The notes under the pieces were generated by a model. It did not search any database. It saw nothing but the letters and a program-made list of their open reading frames with translations, and was not told the DNA's origin. A stretch of 62,241 bases of DNA from JAKFDK01 sp036676195 (GTDB lineage Bacteria > Bacillota > Sulfobacillia > Symbiobacteriales > ZC4RG38). Of the stretch, positions 9,109 to 16,329 are shown in pieces. Location of the stretch: contig JAKFDK010000058.1 of the NCBI GenBank assembly GCA_036676195.1, positions 1 to 62,241 on the forward strand, given 5' to 3'. How positions within the stretch are numbered: the first letter of the stretch is position 1; each line of letters begins with the position of its first letter. A program made the position numbers and the translations under genes.

Positions 9109-10727
9109 GCCGGCGTCCCCCCAGCAGGGTTATTTTCCAGCGGACACGCGTAGTCCCAGGCTTCGATCAGGTCCGGCATGCCGTGTGCCATATATGCGGG
9201 CTCCGTGCCTCGGACACACTGGCGCAAATAACCAGGCTCCTTCACGGACCCCAGGACGCCCAGCGCCGCCGTCACCGCCGTTTTGGAGTCCTCATCGAAT
9301 CGCTTCAGCAGACTCTCCAGCCGGTGCTTCCACTGCGCTTCCTCACACCTGGTTGTTGGCAAGGATCGGGCATACAGCTCGCGCAGTTGTTCAAGCCGCC
9401 TGGCAGGCACCGTGCCCAGTCGCACTCGCGCCTGAATCAGCGCGTCCAGCGGCAATCCAAACTCGTCCGGGTAGTGTGGGCTAACCGGGTATGGCTTGAT
9501 AGTGGGCCGGTACTCGCCGCTCGGTGCCAGATCGGCCTCGGTGACCTGGGCGCTGCCGGTCACCACCAGGAAATCCACCGCCGAGAAGGAGTTGCGACCA
9601 TTGACTGCTTCACGCCTGCGTAGCCGCTTGGTGCGACGCAGCAGGAGTTCACCCGCCCGGTGGGCTAGCCGGAATGGATAGGTGGCCTTGCAGACTACCA
9701 CAGCGGCGGTGATCGTTGGCGCTGCCTCTTCTTCCCTGGTCAGGTCCAGCTTGCGCAACAGTTCAGCCATCCGCCTCTCGTAGGCGCGACAGAACCGAGC
9801 TGCGCAGTCCACCGCCCAGGGGGCAGGGAGGAGGGCGAACAGGTCGTCACCGCCAAGGATCAGCGGTACGATCGGAAGCAGGCCTTGCTCTCCCCGCTGC
9901 GCCAGTTGCGCCAGCAGAATGGCGGTCGGCTCAGCCAGACTTGCACGGAGTGCTTCTGACAATCCGCGCGAGAGTTGTGTCATTTGTTCCGGGCTGTTGC
10001 ACCGGCTGAACCATACGCCCATGTCGTTGCCGTCTGCGACCAGATATGCGATGTACTGGCGGCCAGTTGGGTCGAGCTTGCCCACCGCTTCTGGCCACCT
10101 GCCGTCTTGGGGGGAGTCCAGCCGGGGCTCAGGCCCGCCTGTTTCCTGAACGGCTTTGCGGACCGCGTCACGGAAGCTGTCCAGGAAGCTGGCCCGTTCC
10201 CGGGTCGTGTGGTGCCGTTTGGCGATGCATGCACCGCACAGATACTGGGCAGGCTCGCCATGCACTGACTGGAATGCCACGGCCACATCCTGCCCGCAGG
10301 ATGTGCAGATGGCCGTATATGGCAGCTGGACCGGCGAAGTCGGAGGCTCACCCGCTCGCTTGGCTTGCCAAAGCAGGCGTGTAACCTTGGCCCCTGTCTC
10401 GGCGAAGCACCGGGGTTCGTCTGGAATTGGCACTGGCTCGGTCCAACTGATGCGACCGCCAGTCCAGCGCCGATAGCTTTCGGCCAGGTCCGCCATCAGG
10501 CGGTCGAGCGCCGCGGGGTCGTTGCCCACGATACGAAACGCGCCGCCGTCGGCGATCACCAGCTCGACCGCGTTGTTCGGATACCTGGCGGTGATCAGAG
10601 CCGGTGCGATCTCCGTGCAAAAGTAGGAGAGCATGTGGCTGCCGCCGATGACTTCTCTCAGGCGTGAGGAGCGAAACAGCCACTCCTGAATCTGATCAAC
10701 CTCTGCTGCCGCAAGGTAGCGGACCAT
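9105..10727 (-). CDS. cas10: CRISPR type III-D large subunit Cas10, cyclase-competent, no HD domain
   Basis: A 540-residue Cas10 that starts directly in the first palm-like domain (YLAAAEVDQIQEWLF, IGGSHML) and so lacks the N-terminal HD nuclease. A zinc ribbon is formed by C141, C144, C164 and C167. The Palm2 motif LILGGDDLFALLP has GGDD at 292-295, the active site for making cyclic oligoadenylate from ATP when target RNA is bound. ADGNDMG (231-237) is probably the other metal-binding loop. It begins 7 bp after the CARF-HEPN gene, with GGGGAG upstream, and its TGA overlaps the next GTG. Without HD, defence should depend on second-messenger signalling to the neighbouring ribonuclease plus Cas7 cleavage. 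Confidence 0.93.
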   Translation of the reverse strand: MVRYLAAAEVDQIQEWLFRSSRLREVIGGSHMLSYFCTEIAPALITARYPNNAVELVIADGGAFRIVGNDPAALDRLMADLAESYRRWTGGRISWTEPVPIPDEPRCFAETGAKVTRLLWQAKRAGEPPTSPVQLPYTAICTSCGQDVAVAFQSVHGEPAQYLCGACIAKRHHTTRERASFLDSFRDAVRKAVQETGGPEPRLDSPQDGRWPEAVGKLDPTGRQYIAYLVADGNDMGVWFSRCNSPEQMTQLSRGLSEALRASLAEPTAILLAQLAQRGEQGLLPIVPLILGGDDLFALLPAPWAVDCAARFCRAYERRMAELLRKLDLTREEEAAPTITAAVVVCKATYPFRLAHRAGELLLRRTKRLRRREAVNGRNSFSAVDFLVVTGSAQVTEADLAPSGEYRPTIKPYPVSPHYPDEFGLPLDALIQARVRLGTVPARRLEQLRELYARSLPTTRCEEAQWKHRLESLLKRFDEDSKTAVTAALGVLGSVKEPGYLRQCVRGTEPAYMAHGMPDLIEAWDYACPLENNPAGGTPA

Positions 10728-10734
10728 TTATCGT

Positions 10735-12513
10735 TCACTCCCCGGGCCTCGGCTTGGATGTGCGAGGGCGCAGCTTAATTCCGCATGTGCGGCACAGGTC
10801 ATCAAACTCAGGAACCCCAGTTTCTATATGGTCATGGGTGCTCAGCCCGCTTAGCGGCGCCCATTGCTCGGCAAAGTCGCAGACGTTCGCCAGGGTCACA
10901 TGAAAGGCGGCGGCAGCCAGTGATCGATTCACTGAGAGGCAGGTATGGATGGCCTTGTTTCGAAGACCGATCAACGTTGAGAAATCCAATGGTTGCCAGT
11001 GGCCCCCTACCACCCCGGTTATGTCGGCGCGCTGGCGGCGTAAGTCGAGACAAGGCGTGTCTGGTGGTTCGCAACTGGTCTGGTTATTATGTGTTGCCCA
11101 ATCCCGCATTCTTAGAGGCTCGTTATCTGAGGCCCAGACGACCTGGACCTTGTGGCGATGGTTCTTGATATGGTTGGACCTGCCGACAAGGAAGTCGTAA
11201 GTCTCTGAGATCTGAGAGAGTCCTACTACGGCCTCCTGCTCACGCTTTGGGTCGCTCAGTTGGCTCCTGGTTTGCGTCGGACCGTTGCCACGCAATTCCT
11301 TGAGCCCGATGCGTTCCTTTGCCCACAAACCAACGATGCGCGCTCTGAGCAGGGTATCGCAGAGGCCGGCGGCTCTCAGGAGCGCAGAGCGGTAGTCCTC
11401 CCGGAGCGCAATGAGCCGGCCGACCTTGGCGATCTCGTCCCACGCATAGGCCATCAGTTGCTGGGGACGGAGATAGAGTGAGGATTTGAGATCGTTTCCC
11501 TTTTCGCCGAGGTAGAGCTTTACGTTGCGGAGGAGCTCGTCGCCGATTGTCTTTATCTTGGGAGCCTGTCTGCCGGTGTTCGAAGGGGGCGATGGCCAAT
11601 CTGGACCCAACACCCGAACTGCATCGGGAACTGGATTGTCTGGCAACCGACTGTGCCGCTGGTATGCCGTATGGTAGTCGCCATTGTCCCACGCTTCATA
11701 CATGTCCAGGGCGTGCTGGAGGTGGGTGACGGCATCTGACTCGGATCTAAAGCGCTCGCCGAGTCCTTCCAGGGCACTCTTCACGGCCTCCAGTTGCTCC
11801 TTGGCAGACCGGAATCCATGCTTCTTGTAAGCCTCTTCGATGTGTTCCCACTGGCGCAATTGAAACGTCTGATACGGATTCTCTACGGCATTGATCCGGC
11901 ACGTAAACCCATAAGGACGGCCGCGCTCGAGGTTAAACTCATCGAAGTCAACATAAGTAACACCAAGCGAGGAGTAGGTTGCCGCAAACAGGTAGCACCC
12001 CGCGACGGTGCTCTTCTTGCCACCCGTGATGTCGATCAGCGTGCTGTCCAGATCCTGCTGGTTTTGAAAGTACTCCTGTAGCTGGTGGAAGACGTCTCCC
12101 GTGCTGGAGATCGTTTGTATAATAATGGACGAGATTTGTGGGACGGCGGGAATCAACTTGCGTTCAGCCAGGCGTTTCGCAGCCCACTCGAAGGTGATCT
12201 GCTTGTCTTCAGCGCGCGAATTGCCATAGTTGTCACTCAGGATCAACACAACCTCGATGGGCTTATAGACGCACAGACTCTGAAGCAGCGGCTCCCACGA
12301 GTAGCCCACAGTAAGAACCAGGCGGCCCTCTCCCGAACGCCATACAGAAGGAATCGTTATGGAGCCCTTCCGTTTGGCGTAGTCCAGTTCCGCCGGCAGT
12401 AGATCTGTAATGTATGCCTCTATGTACGCCTCATCCCCGTCAAAGCGCTTGTCCCAGAACCGCTCTGTCTTGCGCTGAAAGTAGTCGAAACCAGGTGCCC
12501 AGTCGTCAGACAT
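10735..12513 (-). CDS. CARF-HEPN ribonuclease (Csm6/Csx1/TIGR02710-like), cyclic oligoadenylate effector
   Basis: About 592 residues. The N-terminal half is CARF-like, with LVLTVGYSWEP, VVLILSD and the ligand-binding-type motif DITGGKKST (about 161-169). A long helical linker leads to a C-terminal HEPN domain with RNKAIH, the R-x4-H active-site signature (R518/H523 from the chosen start). Known relatives bind cyclic oligoadenylate made by Cas10 and degrade RNA. The start is ATG 12513, preceded by GAGGTG at 7 nt; a GTG at 12531 is the longer alternative. It heads the effector operon, with only 7 bp before cas10. Exact family (Csx1, Csm6 or TIGR02710) is not settled. Confidence 0.85.
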   Translation of the reverse strand: MSDDWAPGFDYFQRKTERFWDKRFDGDEAYIEAYITDLLPAELDYAKRKGSITIPSVWRSGEGRLVLTVGYSWEPLLQSLCVYKPIEVVLILSDNYGNSRAEDKQITFEWAAKRLAERKLIPAVPQISSIIIQTISSTGDVFHQLQEYFQNQQDLDSTLIDITGGKKSTVAGCYLFAATYSSLGVTYVDFDEFNLERGRPYGFTCRINAVENPYQTFQLRQWEHIEEAYKKHGFRSAKEQLEAVKSALEGLGERFRSESDAVTHLQHALDMYEAWDNGDYHTAYQRHSRLPDNPVPDAVRVLGPDWPSPPSNTGRQAPKIKTIGDELLRNVKLYLGEKGNDLKSSLYLRPQQLMAYAWDEIAKVGRLIALREDYRSALLRAAGLCDTLLRARIVGLWAKERIGLKELRGNGPTQTRSQLSDPKREQEAVVGLSQISETYDFLVGRSNHIKNHRHKVQVVWASDNEPLRMRDWATHNNQTSCEPPDTPCLDLRRQRADITGVVGGHWQPLDFSTLIGLRNKAIHTCLSVNRSLAAAAFHVTLANVCDFAEQWAPLSGLSTHDHIETGVPEFDDLCRTCGIKLRPRTSKPRPGE

Positions 12514-12626
12514 CGCACTGCACCTCACCACAAATTGTCTGGTTCGCCTGCTCAGCTACACCTCAGGTAGGATACGGACAGATTCCGCTGAATCGTCGGA
12601 CATTCCTGCCGTGCGCCTGTTCTGGC

Positions 12627-12638
12627 TGCAAATTTGCA
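12627..12638. promoter_or_regulatory. Perfect 12-bp palindrome upstream of the cas operon
   Basis: TGCAAATTTGCA reads the same on both strands and lies about 115 bp upstream of the first cas start. It could be an operator for the operon. I found no convincing -35/-10 pair beside it, so its role is open. Confidence 0.35.
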
Positions 12639-12758
12639 ACAGTGTCTTTCTTTGATTACCCAGAACATAGACCAGATGACGGTCATGTCGGTGAGGACCG
12701 TCTTGAGAATTCGCTGGCTTGGGGCACCAGGGGGCCAAAAGTTGTGCAGGACAACACG

Positions 12759-12788
12759 GGGGTGCCTTGGCCAGCAGCCAGGCACCCC
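12759..12788 (-). terminator. Strong hairpin between CRISPR array 2 and the cas operon
   Basis: GGGGTGCC (12759-12766) pairs with GGCACCCC (12781-12788), and inner TTGGC/GCCA pairing extends the stem around a CAGCA loop. It lies just beyond the degenerate leader-distal repeat of array 2, in the direction of transcription. No T-run follows on the minus strand, so it could be a weak terminator, an attenuator or an RNA processing/stability element governing read-through from array 2 into the cas genes. Confidence 0.5.
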
Positions 12789-12816
12789 TCCGCGTCTGTA
12801 TGATGTGGTCCGTCAG

Positions 12817-13309
12817 GCAGCCCCTACAGAAGTGGAATTAAGGATATTTCCACCCGGGAACTAGTGGAAGTGACCCAAGAGCAGATTCGTAGTTTCAATT
12901 CCCCAAGGGGAATTAAGGGTGTTTCCACGTCACGGCGAAGGCGCGCTTTGGTCTGGTTACGGTTGAGGGGTTTCAATTCCCCAAGGGGAATTAAGGGTGT
13001 TTCCACGTTCGACGGTAAACTGCTGTGCGCTGTGCATTTGGGATAGTTTCAATTCCCCAAGGGGAATTAAGGGTGTTTCCACCTCGGAAAGGAGAGGGAG
13101 CCACGTGATTGAGCAGATCAGAGGTTTCAATTCCCCAAGGGGAATTAAGGGTGTTTCCACATGCACTGGCAAAACTCGCCAAGAGCGAGGGTATCGACGT
13201 TTCAATTCCCCAAGGGGAATTAAGGGTGTTTCCACTGTGAAAGAAACCTTTTATAAATTATAAGGTTTCTCTGTTTCAATTCCCCAAGGGGAATTAAGGG
13301 TGTTTCCAC
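12817..13309 (-). CRISPR. CRISPR array 2 (6 intact repeats plus one degenerate repeat, 6 spacers)
   Basis: Intact 37-bp repeats start at 12892, 12970, 13046, 13124, 13199 and 13273; spacers are 37-41 bp. They differ from array 1 repeats at one base (GGGTG instead of GGATG). The leftmost copy (12817-12853) is degenerate: its right 20 bp fit with one mismatch and its left half is unrecognisable. A decayed repeat at the left end and the conserved leader at the right end show that the array is read leftward, toward the cas operon. That degenerate copy has GGATA, so it shares the A of array 1. The leader-proximal spacer (13236-13272) contains a perfect inverted repeat. Confidence 0.97.
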
Positions 13310-13725
13310 TGCGGGCATGTGGGGGCCTACAGCCATGCGGGCTGTGGGGCACGATTTCGAGAACCTCGGGTCAGAGAGCCCGAAATCGAATTTCGCGTAC
13401 AGTAGCTATTTGGTGGAAGTCGCTCGGGATGCGCCCTGCAGGTTTTCGAGCACCTCCGGGGGTTTTTGCACAGCCATAGGTGCTCGAATGCAGGGTGGCA
13501 GCCGAGTGTGCGCTACCCGAATGATTACACCCGATCATCCCCGCGTCCTCGAGAGGTGCATACCTGAGGCGGTTGCCTTCTTAATGAATTATAGCATACC
13601 TTCCGGTGCGGGGGACCAAATTATCACTCTTCCGTATTACCGCGAAGTGGGGGGCCGTTCATGCCTGCAGATGAAAGATGCAAGGGGTGGCGGCGCTAAC
13701 ATAGTCGAAGGGGTCGGATGGCACT
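13310..13725 (-). promoter_or_regulatory. Leader of CRISPR array 2
   Basis: Near-identical to the array 1 leader for about 240 bp, then divergent, with a second conserved block at 13575-13622. That block has TATAAT on the minus strand (complement of 13588-13593), the same small hairpin and the same TTTGGTCCCCC motif. A weaker match continues to about 13725 (GATGAAAGATGCAAGGGG, then GTCGAAGGGG). Conservation of the far block after the intervening DNA has diverged argues that it is functional, most simply as the pre-crRNA promoter. Confidence 0.75.
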
Positions 13726-13837
13726 GAATCAGACCGCCGGATAGCCCTGTAACGGAGTACCGTAATCCCACACATGGTGGCCGGGGGCGTCCGAACCGGA
13801 AGGGCATCCGCCGCTCCCGGCAGGTCTGATTCACGTG
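13721..13837. repeat. Long imperfect inverted-repeat element (~117 bp)
   Basis: GAATCAGACC at 13726-13735 pairs exactly with GGTCTGATTC at 13823-13832. Just inside, CGGATAGCCCT pairs with AGGGCATCCG (one bulge), and the centre has further short stems. The whole could fold as one long hairpin. It has no open frame with a ribosome site. A structured RNA or a small non-autonomous transposable element are both possible. From 13838 to the gene at 14064 I see nothing recognisable. Confidence 0.4.
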
Positions 13838-14063
13838 GCACTGATCACGGTCGGTAGCGGAAATACCCCTGCTGTGATTTCACCAACCTGGGGCCGGATC
13901 TGGTCCGGTTTGTGGAGCAAGTGCACGAACAGGTGATCCTTGTCGCCAGGGGCGTTGGCCCGGCTACCAGCACTGGCCGTTGGCTGGAGCGGGGAAACCC
14001 TGCTCTGGCCGGTAACGCCGTAGGGAATGTCCGCATGACCTGCCGTGGCTGGCCGACGGTCAC

Positions 14064-14516
14064 TCACTTGACCCGTGTCCACCTGCCATCCACGAGTTGG
14101 TATTCGTGAATTTCCTCCCTGATCTGGGCTTCTGATTTTGGCACTGGCTTTTCATACCAGCCCCTTTCAATGCCTGCAAAACCAAACGCCCCCGCGACGA
14201 TGTAATCTTCGGTATAGGCAAAATAGGCATCCTTCGACTCGCCAATAACGGGAAATTCGGTGGCGGACACCAGCACGAAAAGGAATTGTACCAGCATGCG
14301 CTCTGTCTGCTCCCAGGAAATGTATCCTTCAAAGGTTGTTCCCCAAAAACCAGGCGGGCTACCAACTACCAAGTTGGCTGCTCGGGCCGCTTCAGGATCG
14401 TCAGTGCCGATATAGAATCGCCGCTGATCCTGCGAAAGTCGGCGGTACGTATATCCAAATGCACATATAAAGCGCCTGAAGCAGGGGGTTCTATGATCAT
14501 ACTCCTCAAGGCCCAA
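14064..14516 (-). CDS. Unknown small protein, candidate immunity protein of the adjacent toxin-like locus
   Basis: About 151 residues, rich in aromatic residues, no signal peptide, no family recognised. The chosen start is TTG 14516, which has AAGGGGTGGG a few bases upstream and overlaps the preceding gene by 11 bp; ATG 14558 is an alternative with a poorer ribosome site and a longer overlap. Position immediately after the variable C-terminus of a secreted multi-domain protein is the usual place for an immunity gene in polymorphic-toxin loci. That role is inferred from context only. Confidence 0.5.
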   Translation of the reverse strand: MGLEEYDHRTPCFRRFICAFGYTYRRLSQDQRRFYIGTDDPEAARAANLVVGSPPGFWGTTFEGYISWEQTERMLVQFLFVLVSATEFPVIGESKDAYFAYTEDYIVAGAFGFAGIERGWYEKPVPKSEAQIREEIHEYQLVDGRWTRVK

Positions 14517-16329
14517 GTCTGACCCACCCCTTTCTGTGATCGAATCCCTGTAGTTCATACACATCGTGGACCAATCCACGGCTGTCAACGAAGATAGCCC
14601 TGGTGCCAGCAGGCATTTCTAGGCCACCAATAATTGCCACCAACCACTCCGGAATAGTGGCAGGTCCGAAAAACGCGATCAAGCCATTCCCGGACGATGG
14701 GAAATCAAACTGGTAGTTTGAGCCGCCAAACCGCGGGTGAAACGGTATGTCCAGTTGCGTTTCCAAGTCGTTGAGCTTCTCAACCGGCGAGGAGAAAAGG
14801 GCGATCAGGTCGTCCTCATCACCGTATCCATGCGGTGCCACGGAATCCAGTACCAGCCGTTCCCGGAACTCCAGTGAGGTGTGTGCGCCGGGTACGAAGG
14901 GACTAAAAGTGACATGGCCAAAGTACGCCGAAGTCGCTGCTCTCCCATTGGGCAATGTTCCGCCAGTGACAATAGCATAAGCGATTTCTGCTTTCATGGC
15001 CTTTATCATATACGTTCCCGGCGCCCTGGGAATCGGAATCAATAGCCTGATGGAGCGAATGCCGGCCACGTGCTCATCGGCCAGGGCTTCCGCCGGCATG
15101 GTGCGCAGCAGGTGATATTCCCGCTCGGACATGCCCAGCACCTGCAACTGCCGCCTGGCTATCTCATCGGCCATGGTCTCAGGTACAGTCGCCTTCCCGG
15201 TGGCGGCCCGCAGACCGACCACGAACCGCTCCAGATTCTGCTTGTCCAGCCAGGATGCTTCGGGGGCCTCGGCCCGCTTTCTGGCTTCATTCAGCCCCCG
15301 CCAGTACACATCCCACACCTCTGCACGAATCTCGGCCAGAAGCGCAGTGTCTCCCCCCAGGCGGGCGGCTTCAGCCACGAAGCGGGTGTGCAGACGCAGG
15401 TCCTCGATGTCGCGGGCCAGCAGGGCACCCAGGTACAGCGAGCCCCGCTCCTCGGCCGCAAACCGCCGGGCCAGCGCCACCACGTGAACCGTGAGGCCGC
15501 CGCCCCTGGCCCCGGGCAGATCCCGCACCAGGCGGAAGAACTTCACCAGCCCGGAGGTGACGCCCACCGCCAGCAGGCCACCCAGGGCGATCACGGCGCC
15601 GCCTACGGTCAGGGGTGGACCCAGGTTGGCGCTGGCTTCCATGACCAGGCCGGCCACCCAGCCCACGCTGTACCCCAGGGTCCAGGGCACAAAGCGGGAA
15701 TCCTCCTCGCTGAAGGGCGACTTCTCCTTCAAGGTGGTACCCACCGCCTCCACCAGGCCGGCGGCAAGCTCGGCTCGCTCCACCCAGAGCTGCGCCACCG
15801 CCTGGCGGACCTCGGCCAGGAACTGCGTGCGGTAGTCAGCGTCCTTCACGAACCGGGCCAGGCCGGTCAGGCTGGCGGGGATGCCCGACCATTCGGCCAT
15901 GTCCCCTTCCAGGCCGAAGTAGCCGCCGTCGGCCAGCCCCTGGCTAAGGCCCCGCAGCAGGGCCCGCAGTGCCTCGCACCCCTCATCAGCCGGCGCGATT
16001 TCGCCGGTGGCTTCCATCAGGAACCGGGCAGCGTCGGCGCAGGGCAGGCCGTCCGGCTCCCGCAGGTCCCAGGGTGTCACGGCGGTACCCTTGAACTGGG
16101 CCACTTCCGGCACCAGCGGCGCCGGCTGGCTGACCTCCGGCGTCCGGATCAGCCAGCGCAGGAAGCCGGGACCCAGAATGCCCCCCTGCGCCAGGCCCTG
16201 GCCGGTGAACACCGGCCGGAGCAGGGTCTCCTGCTCGCCCAGCAGGCCGTTGGTGCCGTTGCCCAGGTAGTAGCCGCTGGCGCCGGTGTTCGGGTCGATC
16301 AGGATATACCCACCGGTCCGGTACGCCAT
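14506..16329 (-). CDS. C-terminal half of a split transglutaminase-type/polymorphic toxin-like protein
   Basis: A 607-residue frame. It begins AYRTGGYILIDPNTG and continues YYLGNGTNGLLGE, which resembles the GYI-DP-TG-GAY-GG segment that normally follows the transglutaminase-like part inside one large secreted protein. The middle (about 235-275) has a hydrophobic stretch. The last ~150 residues are distinct and could be a variable toxin domain of unknown activity. The apparent ATG overlaps the end of the upstream gene (16299) in the -1 frame and has no ribosome site of its own. I therefore think it is the downstream part of the same original gene, separated by a frameshift near 16300-16335 (real, programmed or a sequencing error). 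Confidence 0.6.
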   Translation of the reverse strand: MAYRTGGYILIDPNTGASGYYLGNGTNGLLGEQETLLRPVFTGQGLAQGGILGPGFLRWLIRTPEVSQPAPLVPEVAQFKGTAVTPWDLREPDGLPCADAARFLMEATGEIAPADEGCEALRALLRGLSQGLADGGYFGLEGDMAEWSGIPASLTGLARFVKDADYRTQFLAEVRQAVAQLWVERAELAAGLVEAVGTTLKEKSPFSEEDSRFVPWTLGYSVGWVAGLVMEASANLGPPLTVGGAVIALGGLLAVGVTSGLVKFFRLVRDLPGARGGGLTVHVVALARRFAAEERGSLYLGALLARDIEDLRLHTRFVAEAARLGGDTALLAEIRAEVWDVYWRGLNEARKRAEAPEASWLDKQNLERFVVGLRAATGKATVPETMADEIARRQLQVLGMSEREYHLLRTMPAEALADEHVAGIRSIRLLIPIPRAPGTYMIKAMKAEIAYAIVTGGTLPNGRAATSAYFGHVTFSPFVPGAHTSLEFRERLVLDSVAPHGYGDEDDLIALFSSPVEKLNDLETQLDIPFHPRFGGSNYQFDFPSSGNGLIAFFGPATIPEWLVAIIGGLEMPAGTRAIFVDSRGLVHDVYELQGFDHRKGWVRLGP

